A stretch of DNA of 64,000 nucleotides from Euleptes europaea (Eukaryota > Chordata > Lepidosauria > Squamata > Sphaerodactylidae): the NCBI RefSeq assembly GCF_029931775.1, contig NC_079312.1, positions 16,127,821-16,191,820 on the forward strand, written 5' to 3'. Made by a program: the position numbers and the translations under genes. The notes beneath the pieces were generated by a model. It had not been told where the DNA came from and made no database searches. It was given only the letters and a program-made list of their open reading frames with translations. This document shows positions 45,341 through 57,229 of this stretch, in pieces (positions within the stretch are counted from its first letter, which is position 1; each line of letters opens with the position of its first letter).

Positions 45341-45858
45341 TTAAGAAGAGAGTTTGAGGTGGCCTTTTTCAAACACCCAAAAGAAGGGCAGGAGGGTCTC
45401 TCCAGAGAAGGAGGCTCTGGAGAACTCGTAGATCAGGGATCCTCGGTCAGCGTCGAAAAAGGCCACTCGGCCCCCAGCGTAGTTCAGTGAGACTCGGATC
45501 CTCTTGAGCTCCCCACTCAGGGACAGGGGAGGGTTATGGGGTTTTAAAACAGCCCAGCAATGCCCAAACCACTTCCCCACAGCCCAGATTCCTTCCTCAG
45601 GACTAAAGGTGCGGTGTCCCTTCCTCCTCACAGACTTTCTGGCCACCCCCACAGCCCAGCCTTCTTCTCTTCCCACAAGGACTTCCCAGAAATGGTGGCC
45701 TGCTGTGAATCCCTCACGGCCCAGCACAACACCATATATGTCACATCTCTCAGGGTTGCTGGGCAGAGCTTGAACTTTTTCTCCCCATCTCACGTTTTTC
45801 CGATCCTCAGACAGGATGAGTTGGGGATGGGCCGTGTCTGGATCCAGAGTCACATTTG
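45341..45858 (-). CDS. Cassette C: PRY-SPRY exon
   Basis: The exon is 518 bases from acceptor AACAG to its stop at 45343-45341, starting CA/AATGTGACTCTGG. It has PRY (VTLDPDTAHPQL) and SPRY landmarks (FTAGHHFWEVLVG, WAVGVARKSV, YAGGRVAFF, LPFFWVFEKGHLKLSS) with no stops. It diverges from B and D around PERCDIYG and GHCWAVLKPHN. Confidence 0.87.
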
Positions 45859-45899
45859 CTGTTGGGGGGAAAATGAGGAGACAAGAAGAGAAGCATTTT

Positions 45900-47683
45900 C
45901 AGCTGGGAGATTTCTCCCTCTGCTCTGTTCTGCGTCCTTCTCCTGCTCCCACCTCTTCATAACCCTCTCCTGGATTCACAGACTCTCCCGCCTTCTCCTG
46001 ACCTACTAAAAGGCAGACCAGTCTTCCTGTGAGCTTCACGAGAAGGAAGATAAAATGCACAATAAAACCTACAGGAACACAGCCCATCTCCTACCATATG
46101 CTATCCCAAGCTTCTGAGAGAGAAGAGAACCATGGATATTTCAATCGCGTGTGTAAGAAATCACATGAGAGAGCATTTATACAAAAACACAAATCACATG
46201 AACGGGTTGTGGCTCTTAGTCCCTGATCTGAGACACACCTCAAAACAGGTGATACCACTGAATGTGGCTTTAGTTGCCTAACAAAACACAGAGACTGGAA
46301 GGGGGTTCCCATTGCTTTCAGCCTGCCAGGGAGATGTGTGTCTCAATTGGCATTTGAGACCATTTTGGATGGACTTGGGGTGGTTTTTATATTTCAGTGA
46401 AAGAACAAAGATTTCACTGAATGCAGCTTCCTAGGGAATGTGCTGTAAGATAGCATTACAATAAAGTGAAGCTAATGTCCTGCCTGCACACCTCAGAGGA
46501 TATATGCGAGATCAGACCTTCACACCACAGCCAGAAGAATCTGCCTTCCACCATTCTATATTTTCTAACATCCAGCCTGATGAGGACCTCTGTTGTGCTT
46601 GAAAGCTTACACAATGTTATGTGCCCATTTAAATAATACATTATGAAGGTACTGCATGAGTTTTGTTCTTGTTTGGGGGGTTTGCATGGACCACTATGGC
46701 TGTACAATTTTTTTCTGTATCCCAAGAATGACATTTCTACTCAACCCAACCCAAGACAGAGCAGGATTTACATTCCCTTGAAACTCTCTGTGTCTTCTAG
46801 AGAGAGCCAGGTGCTTCGGTGGTGGTTTCCACACAGGGATGGGCTTGTGCACTTTCTTCATTGCTGGTGTAGTTACTGATCAAGCGCAACAACAAGAACG
46901 GGGCTTCTGCATGGCAGGTACCCCCCCCCGCCCCGTTTCCCTGCTCCAGTCCCTCAGCAGCACCCACCTCCTCCATGGGCCACCGGGGCTTTGGAAATAA
47001 AAAAAAATAGTTAGCATATCATTATATTGATACCTTTCCCAGATGTCACAACAGAAAGGTCTAGAGACTTGCTTGTTAATGAAGGCTGGGAATTCAAAGA
47101 ACCAGGTACACATACGGGTAAAACATTATATCTATATAATGATAATACAGTATTGCCTATTTTTTTAAAACTAAAAATCCCCCCAGAGGTGAGGGAAGGA
47201 AATGATCACCACTAGGAAAGGGTCAGAGAAATGGCTGCCACATAGGTGGGAAAACCTGAATTTTCCCACCCACATAGCAGCCATCCAGGCTTTCCTGCAA
47301 CCGAGGTTTGAGAAAGTTAGGAGAAAACCTGGGAAACCCCAGCAGATGCACAAATGTGGTGAGGAAGCAGTGGGGAAAATCACTTCCCAAAACGGATGAA
47401 CCCAGGGCGAATAACCTGTGAGAAGATGGCCAGGATCAAGCTACAATTGACAGAAAGATCCTTGGCACTGAATTCATGTCCCCCTCCTTGCTCCTGAGGA
47501 AGCAATGTATTGACAGCTCTGCAAAAACTAGGCCATGTTGTGGTATCCTCGCTGGCAATTAAAAAAGAGCTGCGGTATTAGTAACTGGAAACCCTTCTGC
47601 ACTAGAGTTATCATCACAAAGCTATCAAACTTAAACCATGGCCTTCCCTGGGCTGGAAAAACCACCTTTGGCAGAAGAATACA
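45900..47683. other. Duplicated intron block of cassette C
   Basis: Noncoding, colinear with 21880-23807 of gene B. Contains the empty site (near 46440) for the hAT element of gene D. No exon seen. Confidence 0.55.
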
Positions 47684-49335
47684 ATGAGTAGGAATCAATG
47701 GTCAATTCTCACAGTGGAGGGGTGTGATCAGTGGGGTCCCTCAGGGATCTGTGTTGGAAGCGGTATTTTCAACCTGTTCATCAGTGATCTGGGATTGGGG
47801 GTGAACAGCGAGGTGGCCACATATGCAAATGACACCAAATTATTTAGGGTGATTAAAACAAAAACGGACTGTGAAGAGCTCCAAAAGGATCTCTACAAAC
47901 TGAACTGGCATTAAAATGGCAAAGGAGATTCAATGTAAGCAAGTGTAAAGTGATGCATATTGAGGCAAAAAATCCCAACTTCACACATACACTGATGGGA
48001 TCTGTGCTGGCAGCGACAGACCAATAAAGGGATCTTTTGGTGGTAGTCGAGATGTCAACTCATTGTGCGGCTACTGTGAAAAAGGCCAAATCCATGCTGG
48101 CCACAATTAGATGAGAAATAGAGAATAAAACGGGGAGGTTCAGAGATCTCTGGGTCATTCCAGGAAAGAGAGGATGGCAATAAGGCCATGTTCTTTTCCC
48201 TAGAAGGACAAAAACTGGACATTTGGAGCAGCCTTTTATAATCTGGAACGTGAGGAGAGGGTCTCAAATGACCCCTCCCTGTCACATTCTTTAGGAAATG
48301 AGTTTCCACAAATCATGACTAAAATTGTTTAGAAATACCTTGTTCCATAATAATTATTTCAGTGTCCAAGTCTGATATCTGATTGTCCTGTCCATCCATC
48401 AATGTAACAAAACAATCCCCTCCCTTAAGTAGGCAGATAATTTGTTGTCTGTTTTAATGACCTTGCATAAATTTGGGGCATCTGATGTGCTGTGGGTGAT
48501 TAACTGCTAGCAATGCAAATCTCCTGTTACTTTCTAAGGTCAGGAACCTAATGGAAAAGTTGGGGTCAGTTAAAGGGCTGCTTTCTGAAAGCCTTAGTCA
48601 GGTTTTGTGTGACTATAGGTTATAATATTAAGGTATGCATGTGGTTATTTTTAACCCAAACTCATTTAATATAAATATATTTAATATGAACTAATGTTCA
48701 ATAAAAAAAATTCTCGCGACACTGATATCATACTGCCCTTGTACAAATCTATGGTGAGACCACACTTGGAATACTGTGTACAGTTCTGGTCCCCACACCT
48801 AAAAAAGGAAATTGCAGAGCTTGAGAAGGTGCAGAAAAGAGCAACCAAAATGATCAGGGGACTAGAGCAACTGTCCTATGAGGTCTATAAAATTATGCAT
48901 GGTATGGAGAGAGTGGACAAGGAGCAGCTTTTCTCCCTCCTCTCTCATAATACTAGAATATGGGGTCATCTGCTGAAGCTGGAGGGTGAGAGATTCAAAA
49001 CAGATAAAAGGAAGTATTTCTTCACGGAACACAGTTAAATTGTGGAACTCCCTGCCCCAGAATGTGGTGATGGCCGCCAACTTGGTAGGCTTTAAGAGGG
49101 AAGTGGACATGTTCATGGAGGAACTATCCATGGCTCCTAGTCAAATGATGCGTATCTATTATTTCCAGGATCAGAGGAGCATGCCTATTATATTAGGTGT
49201 TGGGGAATGCAGGCATGATAACGCTCCTTCAGTCGTTTTGCTTGTGGGCTTTCTAAAGGCACCTGGTTGGCCACTGTGTGAACAGACTGATGGACTTGAT
49301 GGGCCTTGGTCTGATCCAGCATGTCCTTTCTTATG
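47684..49335 (+). mobile_element. L2/CR1-clade LINE fragment, with an internal insert
   Basis: It corresponds to the 3' part of the LINE at 28229-33292, with NDTKLFRVIKTKTDCEELQK near 47830 and the same 3' end directly beside the exon 6 donor. About 590 AT-rich bases (roughly 48131-48720) interrupt it. The identical junction shows that B and C inherited one insertion. Confidence 0.78.
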
Positions 49336-49343
49336 TTCATTAC

Positions 49344-49462
49344 CTTTGAATTGCTCTGTGATGCCCTCCAAAAGGGGATTTAAATCCGGGAAGTCCCAGA
49401 TGCGGGACTTCAGTGCAAGAAGAAAAGCCACTGGATCCTCAAACATCTCCTTGTCTTCACAC
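49344..49462 (-). CDS. Cassette C: linker exon
   Basis: The 119-base exon runs from acceptor AG at 49464-49463 to donor GTAATG at 49343. It encodes (R)CEDKEMFEDPVAFLLALKS then RIWDFPDLNPLLEGI and TEQFK plus one base. It is open and in frame with 45858-45341. Confidence 0.85.
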
Positions 49463-49654
49463 CTTGAGAAAAATCATGTCAGGGTACCATCCAACCAATT
49501 CAGAATCGCACACACACACACACCCCGTGCCCCAGGCAGATCAGAGAAACAAAGGAAAGAATCGGCAGAAAGCCAAGAGACACAGGCTGAGGCTGAAAGC
49601 AGAGCAAGATGGGGGGCTTTTTGGAGAGCAACGTCCACCGTAGCTCCTGAGAGC

Positions 49655-50470
49655 CCAAAGCCACACAGCAGCTGTGGGGAATAGATATTAAAAAATAAAA
49701 TACAGCCTGTTTGGGCTCAGAACACCACTTCAGGGGGATGAAGGGCTCCTGTGAACACACACACCCAGCCATTCTCCTCTGCTGAAGCTGCACTGGGGGG
49801 GGGGTATTTCTCCATTTTTGCTACTCCATGTGGACTATTCTGTGCGTGTGAAGCAGCAAAAATGGGGAGGTGACTCCTCTAGACTAGAGGGAGCTATTTC
49901 AGCATGAAAAATGGCTGGTGGGGGGAGGCAGGAGCCCTTCCTCACCTGCGTTGGCATTCCGAGACCAAATGGGCTCTGCTTTCTTTTTTAACAAAGAAGA
50001 AAAAAAGGAAATCCCTTAATAACGTATAAAAACAGGTACAAAAATACCTTTGAAATAATGAACCTGCACCAGTTGCATCAGAAGCCGGAATTACAAATTC
50101 ATAATATGTAGAATAGTATGACCTCAGGAAACAAAAAACATACTCGCTCCTACTCAAAGGTGGTTCAGGACTGATGAAGATTCAAAACAGGAACTAGCCA
50201 GCATCTTGTCTTAGTTTTCGTTGTGTGCCTTTTCCATTCTTTCGTCATTTCTTCAGAATTACCACACGATGCATGTAACTTATATTTGTACTGCAACTGA
50301 GAATTGCTGAATTGTTGGATGTATTGTGGCGCAATTATGCAATTTTGTAAATCAAAATAATAATGCTCTGTATTTTTACTTCTTTAATATAAATTATACA
50401 CCCTTAATCACTGTTCCAGACCTCTGGTGCTTTTGCACCACTTTTTTTCTTTTCTTTTTTCACAGCAACT
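49655..50470. repeat. Foldback element beside the linker exon of cassette C
   Basis: Same element and same AT-rich internal insert (about 49980-50465) as in gene B, supporting a B/C sister relationship. Confidence 0.5.
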
Positions 50471-51239
50471 TCCCAGACCCATCTCTGAAAAAAGCAAAGA
50501 TCAAGTTTGGCCTTCAGAACCCCAACCCCACATACCCAGAAGAGTGTTTCTTTCTGTTCCTTTTAAACATTTGCTCCGAGTGGGAGGCGTGGAAACAGTC
50601 CCAATAACGTTACATCAGAATTCTTCTCCCTCTCAAACTACCTGGGGAGACTTAAAGAAGAGGTGCAAATTTTCTGACCATCAGCTGAGTATTCCTCATA
50701 ATGGGTGGTTCAGCATGAAAAATGCTTTATTTCGGAAGCCCTGTTGTTACCATGGCTGCCAACACAGCTCAGCGGCAACATGGCTCCCTGATAGTGGGCT
50801 TCTGTGCCCCAAAGGCTGATGTGGAAAAGAAAGTCGAAAAGCATGCAGGGTGGGGGAATCGCTGCCATTCCTGCTTCACCACAGCCTTGAATGTGCGGCA
50901 AATGGCCAATGTGGAAACAGCCAAGGACAAATCTGTGTAGGAGCAGCACATTCCAGTGCCATGTGGTTGCAGGAACACACATGGAAAGATGGGACATGCC
51001 TACCAACTCCTGCTTCCTCATGTGTAGCCTCCCCCTACCCTCCTTAACAAACGAGCACATTGGATTGGGTTGGGTGGTCATCCCCGGGTTCACCTCTGAA
51101 GTGCCCCCGTGGTCAGCCCCGATGCCAACCAAGGCATTATCTGGGCCACATAGTTTCCTATCTGCCATTTTGAGGAACAAATGTAGCTGAGGAGAATCAA
51201 ACCCGCTATTTCCTGGGGTAGTTTTAAAAATGTGGCTTT

Positions 51240-51410
51240 GGAAGCAGCTGCCACCAAAACACAAGGATCTTCACTGTGTGACAGAAGGTGCCACACCCAT
51301 TTTGTGGATGGCTCCGCCTCCTGCGGCAGCCATTTTGTGGCTGTGCCCACCACACCGTGTCAGAATTCCAAAGGGGCCTGCCGCCTCAAAAAAGTTGGGG
51401 AACCCCTCTT
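51240..51410. mobile_element. hAT-type MITE fragment
   Basis: It has the repeated GCAGCCATTTTGTGGCTG core and ends AAAAAGTTGGGGAACCCC, matching the elements at 60050-60360 and 63025-63196. Confidence 0.5.
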
Positions 51411-51515
51411 CTATGGGTGCACAGCTAGGTGTCAACCCAGGACCCCCCCCAAAAAATACTATTTCACTTCACGTTTTCCTGTTGATGAGGCTCTGTGCTT
51501 AAGCCGTTTGCCACT

Positions 51516-51703
51516 AGGGTTGCCAGGTCCCTCTTCGACACCGGTGGGTTTTCAGGGCAGAGCCTGAGGAGGGCAGGGTTTGGGGAGGGACTTCAATGCC
51601 ATAGAGTCTAAATGCCAAAGCAGCCATTTTCTCCAGGTGAAATTATCTCTATAGGCTGGAGATCAGTTGTAATTGCAGGAGATCTCCAGCTACTATCTGG
51701 AGG
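51516..51703. mobile_element. GTTGCCA-type MITE
   Basis: Begins AGGGTTGCCAGGTCC and ends near ATCTGGAGGTTA. It marks the end of colinearity between cassette C and the other copies. Confidence 0.55.
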
Positions 51704-51704
51704 T

Positions 51705-53240
51705 TAAGCAGTAAAAACGTATGCTGAATAACGTTAGTTGAGAAAACCAAACAGCACCCAAGCTCAATAATATTTAAATATCTGATTTCAGTTTTAGATT
51801 TAAGATCAACTGCACATTCTAACAAAATCAACACAATCTCACCATATAGACATAAGCATATATTAGAATCCCTTTATATACTTATTAGTGTTACATTCCA
51901 AAATCTCCAGTAAGATACTGAAAATTATACAACATATATGTACCACAGGTTGCTTCACCATTCAACTATAACGATACATGTTAAACAACATAAACAACAG
52001 TCTCAGGGTTTACTTCACCACGCAGTCTCCCAAAGATATTTTCCAAAGCAAATTGCCATAGGATTGCTCCATAGAATCAATTCAAGTTCCAAACGCAGAT
52101 GAATAGAACTTCCAACCAAGAAAAATCCAAAGAAAAATCCAAAACGACACTTCCGGGTTCAGTTTCGCAGTTGCTTCATCAGTTGTCGTCAGTTCTTGTT
52201 ATTTCATATTGGGTGTTTTAACCTCTAGGAAAAATATATTTAACAGCCCAATGATCACAGATAACCAATTTAATGTAGGTAAAGCATATAATTATTTTAA
52301 AATTTGATTATTATTAAGTTGTTAAACAGCTTGCCATTATATTAACCAGCGTCCCATAGGGTTTCTATCTATCTCTGATAGCTGGTGAGAATCCTAATTA
52401 CAAACTCCCATTAAAAGACCTAGGTTTACCTACACAGCTGGATGAAATAAAGAATCCGTAGGAGTTTTAAAGAAAACTTGACAAGTCAAACTCGTTGTTC
52501 AAGCCAGCGGGGGAGAGCGATTTAAATAAATAAATGTGTCTAAGTTCTTGCTGATGTAAGATCTTGGAAATGTCCTCCTGTTGATAGGAGCGAGGTCTGT
52601 ATTGCCATAAAGCAAAAAATAAGATATCATTCTCAGAATGTCCCATTTTGAGATAATGTTCTGTAAGTGGTGCCTCAAGAGTCTTGGAACGGATCCTTGT
52701 TTTGTGCTCACTGATACGGATTTTTAATTGGCGTAATGTTGAGCCAATGTAAAATTTAGAACATGGACAGAGGACCGCATAAATAACATTTTTGGACTGG
52801 CAATTGGTGAAATGTTGAAGAGTATATTTAAAATTAGAGGTAGAAGAACTGAGTTCTTTAATTGGAAGGCTATATGGGCACATCACACATGAACCGCATT
52901 TCTGATGTCCACGGATGTTTATCCTAGGTTTATCCCTGAGTCTGTCAGTATGGACCAGAAAATCACGGAAAGATTTGGTCTTTCTGAGGCCAAATATGGG
53001 GGGTTCAGAGCAGCCAGGAATAGTGTCAATGACATGCCAATGACGGCGAATAATCCTTTGTATTTCATGGGTTAAATGAGTGAACTGTAAAGACGCCTGA
53101 TGATCTGCCTTTCGGGTCTGGGGAAGGTAGTAATAGATCCTTTCTCTCTCTATTAGCTACCTTTGTAAGTGCTGTTAATAGAACGGACTCTTCGTATTCC
53201 CTATGTTTCAATCTGTGGCATAAGTCTCATGCCGCTGGAA
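51705..53240 (-). mobile_element. Second, distinct Penelope-like element with GIY-YIG-type domain
   Basis: On the minus strand, conserved Penelope-like pieces appear in order: a PRINIRGHQKCGSCVMC cysteine motif near 52900, then NVIYAVLCPCSKFYIGSTLR, where IYA and YIG are the GIY-YIG halves, ISEHKTRIRSK, and LTEHYLKMGHSE, stopping at 52467. About 760 bases of noncoding 3' region follow down to 51705. It belongs to a different family from 39037-40146, judging by low residue identity. It is 5' truncated. Confidence 0.82.
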
Positions 53241-53261
53241 AAAAATCAGATACGCCATCTT

Positions 53262-54081
53262 TCCAACTTCCCTCGCAGGGTCGTGGGAAGAACAAAGTAT
53301 GAGCACCCAGTTTGTTGGAAACCCAATTAAAGGAGTGAGATAGCTGTGTGGATGGGTTTATAATGATTTGAAGAGAGACACAAACAACAGGACAGGAAAC
53401 CTTTAAGCCAGCGGGACTCTGGCTACGCAAATCCCTCTCCTGAATTTCTTTTCAGCTGGAGAGTTGGGGATGGTTCAAGTCAGTAAATGAAAGCACCCTT
53501 TGTGGTTATCTGGCAGTTACAAAATCTCCCCCCTCCACCGGCAAAAAACCTGAAGGCAGCACAGTTTTCAAGGTAACATAACTTTATAATAAGCATAAGA
53601 TCTTTCCAACCACTGGTATAATTGAAACACAACTGCGATGAATGTAGCAGCCTTGACAGGGAGAGGGTCTTCATTGCCCTTCAGAAAGGAGATGATGAAC
53701 AGAGAGGCAAATCCTGACAGGTGGTGCCCAGAAAAGAAAAGAAAACAGGAAGTCCAGAATATCATCTTGAACTTGCAGGTCCTCTCCTTCCTCTTCAGTT
53801 GATCTTCGGCTGTTCCTCTTGTGCTTGAGAGGAATGGAGACTGGAGTAGGCCGGGCGGGGGGGGGGGTGGGGATCTATTCACAGCTCTCTTTGACAACAA
53901 GCCTGTTATTCTTTATAAAGTGAAATGTGTTACTTTTGTCTTTCAGAAATTCGATACAAAAAAAAAAAGGGAATGTTGGGAAATGAAGGGGGGAAATGTC
54001 TCCCTTTTACTCCAGTCGGTTTTGGGGTCTGGGAGCACCGGTGAGGCCTTCTTTGATGCTCCTGGTGTGAAGAGAAGGGTC
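53262..54081 (-). other. 3' flank / probable 3' UTR of gene D
   Basis: Colinear with 20618-21318 of gene B and 44270-45340 of cassette C, starting at CTTCCCTCGCAGGGTCGTGG. No feature beyond that. Confidence 0.5.
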
Positions 54082-54602
54082 TTAAGAAGAAGAGAGTTTG
54101 AGGCGGCCTTTTCCCCACACCCAAAAGAAGGGCAGGAGGGTCTCTCCAGAGAAGGAGGCTCCGGCGAACTCGTAGATCAGGGATCCTCGGTCAGGGTCGA
54201 AAAAGGCCACTCGGCCCCCAGCGTAGTTCAGGCAGACTAGGATCCTCTTGGGCTCCCCACTCAGGGACAGGGGAGGTTCATGGCCTGTTTCAGAAGCCTT
54301 ATAGCAGCCCCCCCACTTCCCCACAGTCCAGATCCCTTCCTCAGGACTACAGGTGATCCCTCCCTTCCTCCTCACAGACTTTCTGGCCACCCCCACAGCC
54401 CATCTTTCCTCACTTCCCACAAGGACTTCCCAGAAATGGCGGCCTGCTGTGACTCCCTCCTGGCCCAGAACAATGTAACGTTTGTCAAATCTCTCAGGAT
54501 AGTTGGGCAGATCTTGAGCTTTTTCTCCCAGTCTCACGCTTTTCCGATCCTCAGACAGGACAAGGTAGGGATGGGCCGTGTCTGGATCCAGAGTCACATT
54601 TG
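54082..54602 (-). CDS. Gene D: PRY-SPRY exon
   Basis: The exon is 521 bases, one codon longer at the C-terminus than B and C (LKLSSS). PRY begins VTLDPDTAHPYLVLSED; SPRY landmarks are VTAGRHFWEVLVG, WAVGVARKSV, YAGGRVAFF and LPFFWVWGKGRL. There are no stops. It differs from B and C in PERFDKRY and GGCYKASETGHE. Confidence 0.88.
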
Positions 54603-54766
54603 CTGTTGGGGGGGAAATGAGGAGACAAGAAGAGAAGCGTTTTCAGCCGGGATATTTCTCCCTCTGGTCTCTTCTGCCTCCTCCTCCTGCTCCCACCTCT
54701 TCATAACCCTCTCCTGGATTTCACAGACTCTCTCCTGCCCTGCTAAAAGGTACAGCAGCCTTCCTT

Positions 54767-54972
54767 AGGTTGCCAACCTCCAGGTACTAGCTGGAGATTT
54801 CCTGCCATTACAACCGATCTCCAGCCGATAGAGATCAGTTCACCTGGCGAAAATGGCAGCTTCGGCAATTGGACTCTATGGCACTGAAGTCCCTCCCCTG
54901 CCCAAACCCCGCCCCCCTCAGGCCCCGCCCCCAAAACCTCCTATCATTGGCAAAGAGGGACCTGGCAATCCT
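54767..54972. mobile_element. GTTGCCA-type MITE
   Basis: Inserted between blocks that are contiguous in B and C; ends AGGTTGCCAACCTCC and GGACCTGGCAATCCT. Confidence 0.65.
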
Positions 54973-55419
54973 AAGTCTTCCTGTGTGCTTCAAGAAAAGG
55001 CAAGTAAAATCCACAATAAAATCCCACAGTAACCCAACCCATTTCTTCCCATATCCTGTCCCAAGTGGAGAACCTCGAGAGAGGAGAGAATCTGGGATAT
55101 TTCAGTCACAGGATTTCCCCACTAAGAAATCACACGAGAGAGCATTTACATAAAAACCCAAATCACAGGAAAACGAGCAGAGGTACAGAATGGGTTGAAC
55201 TCATCTCAAAACAGGGAATACCACTGAATTTGACTTCCATTGACTCTGAACAAAACACAGAGACTGGAACGGGGTTCCCATTGCTTTCAGCTTGCCAGGG
55301 AGATGTGTGTCTCAATTGGCATTTGGGACCATTTTGGCAGGACTTGGGGTGGTTTCTATATTCCAGTGAAAGAACAAAGATTGGACTGAATGCAGCTTCT
55401 CAGGGAATGTCCTGTACGG

Positions 55420-56392
55420 CAGTGCTCCCCAACCTTTTTATCGCCGCGGACCGGTAAATGTTTGATAATTTTTCCGTGGCCCGCTTGTTTTGATTTAATA
55501 ATTTTAATTTAATTGTATTTAAACATGCCTTCAAAATAAAATACAGCTACACCAAAAAATGAATATAAAGTGATTTTATTTAACTCACTAGAATGCCAAA
55601 TCAATGAGAACCCTGAGCTTGTTTCTTTGCAACGAGATGGTTCCATCTGGGGGTAATAGGAGACAATGACACCCGAAGTGTGTTGCTTATGTCCAGTTTA
55701 TTCCGTTGTTTTGTTTTGTTTTCACAAAAGATGACTGTGCCCCCTTTCAATACAGAGATGCCAGCGTTCCCCTTTCAATACAGAGATGCCAGCGTTCCCC
55801 CCTTTCAATGCAGAGATGCCAGCGTTCCCCCCTTTCAATGCAGAGATGCCAGCGTGCCCCTTTCAATACAGAGATGCCAGCATTCCCCCTTTCAATACAG
55901 AGATCATCGCGCCCCTTTCAATGCAGAGATGCCAGCATTCCCCCTTTCAATGCAGAGATGCCAGCGTGCCCCTTTCAATACAGAGATGCCAGCGTGCCCC
56001 CTTTCAATACAGAGATGCCAGTGTTCCCCTTTCAATACAGAGATGCCAGCGTGCCCCCTTTCAATACAGAGATGCCAGCGTGCCCCTTTCAATACAGAGA
56101 TGCCAGCGTGCCCCTTTCAATACAGAGATGCCTCGGCCAATGGCGTGAGGTTTGCCTTTCGGTCAATCAGGAAGCGGGAGGACCCGCTCCCTGATTGGCC
56201 AGGAGGAGCATCAGTGTAACAATAGCGAATTTTCATTCGCTATTGTCATACAATGGGCGGGCTTGGGAGGGCGCAATGCTCTGCGCCTCGGCCGCCCGCC
56301 ACAGTGAAATGATTTGAAGTTCCTCGGGCGGCCCGGTGCCGATTGATCCACGGACCGGCACCGGTCCGCGGCCCGGGGTTTGGGGAACACTG
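55420..56392. mobile_element. hAT non-autonomous element, 973 bases
   Basis: The ends CAGTGCTCCCCAACC and GGTTTGGGGAACACTG are inverted repeats. The 8-base string CTGTACGG flanks it at 55412-55419 and 56393-56400. Genes B and C have the empty site (CTGTAAGG near 22467, CTGTAAGA near 46441). The element has no transposase but contains a minisatellite. Confidence 0.9.
55741..56130. repeat. Minisatellite inside the hAT element
   Basis: About fourteen copies of a 27-30-base unit built on CCCTTTCAATACAGAGATGC plus CAGCGTGC, with small length and base variants. Because some unit lengths are close to multiples of three, it stays open in several frames, but these frames are not genes. Confidence 0.92.
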
Positions 56393-56784
56393 CTGTACGG
56401 TAATGTTACTTCAGCAATAAAGTGGAGCTGATGTCCTGCCTGCACCCATCAGAGGATGGATGCGAGATCAGACCCTCACTCCACAGCCTGAAAAACCTGC
56501 CTTCTACCCTTCTGTCTTTTTAAAGGTTGCAACATCCAGCCTGATGAAGACCTCTGCTGTGCTTGAAAGCTTACAGAACATTTGTGCCAATTTAAATAAT
56601 AAATAATGAAGGTATTACATTGATTTTGCTCCTGTTTTGAGATTTTGCATGGACCACTACAGCTGTACAAGTTTTTCCTGGATCCCAAGAATGACATTTC
56701 TACCCAACCCAGCAGCCCCCACCCCCTCCATCTCATTCTAGTGATGCCTTTCCTTGTATATTGTCACAACAGAAAGGTCGAAAG

Positions 56785-57219
56785 CAGGAGTGTCAAACAT
56801 GCGGCCCATGGGCCGCATCTGGCCCCCGGAGGGTTTTTATCCGCCCTGCGGAGCCGAGGAACCTAGTCCCCCTTTCCCCTTCCCTCCAGCCTTTTCTGGG
56901 CTTCCCGGGGCCAGTGCGTGGCTGGGGAGGGAGTGGGGAAGGCTTCTGCCCAGTCACACCGAACCGTGGGCTGCTGCTGCGGCTGGGGTGGAGGCCTTTC
57001 CGTGGTTGCGCTGGGCCCTCTCTTTCTTTCTCTCCCCCCTCCCTCTTTCATTCTTTCTTTCGCTCTCTCTCTCTCTCCCCTCCCTCCCTCTCTTTCTTTC
57101 CCTCCCTCCCGCTCTCCCTTCCTTCCTTTCTTTCTTTCTTTCTTTGTGCATGGCCTGGCCCGACCAAGTGAAATTTATGTCATATCCGGCCCTCCTAACA
57201 AATGAGTTCGACACCCCTG
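56785..57219. mobile_element. hAT non-autonomous element, 435 bases
   Basis: Ends CAGGAGTGTCAAAC and GTTCGACACCCCTG are inverted repeats. Flanks GTCGAAAG (56777-56784) and GTCTAGAG (57220-57227) are an eroded 8-base duplication, and the empty site GGTCTAGAGAC is present in gene B near 23217. A pyrimidine-rich microsatellite lies at about 57020-57146. Confidence 0.85.
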
Positions 57220-57229
57220 GTCTAGAGAC

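Larger units (their letters stand above)
45341..49462 (-). other. TRIM cassette C: only the last two coding exons
   Basis: Exons 49462-49344 (119) and 45858-45341 (518) are open, correctly phased to each other and bounded by GT-AG sites. No RING, B-box, coiled-coil or 23-base exon lies between here and gene D: similarity to the other copies ends at about 51510, where a MITE and a Penelope-like element follow. It is therefore a partial duplicate that cannot make a ligase by itself. Because gene D lies upstream on the same strand, its exons could in principle splice into this pair. The intron is shorter than in gene B because about 8 kb, matching roughly 23808-32150 of gene B, is absent. Confidence 0.8.

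Noticed and set aside
45341-49462. Cassette C as a stand-alone functional ubiquitin ligase
   Set aside because: No RING, B-box, coiled-coil or micro-exon accompanies it within the window; only a linker and PRY-SPRY are encoded.
55741-56130. Regularly spaced repeat array resembling a CRISPR
   Set aside because: Units abut without unique spacers, and the context is a vertebrate DNA transposon.
55680-56219. Overlapping plus-strand frames of 120-179 codons with repetitive protein sequence
   Set aside because: They are translations of the minisatellite in three frames inside a hAT element; an array of near-identical units stays open by chance.
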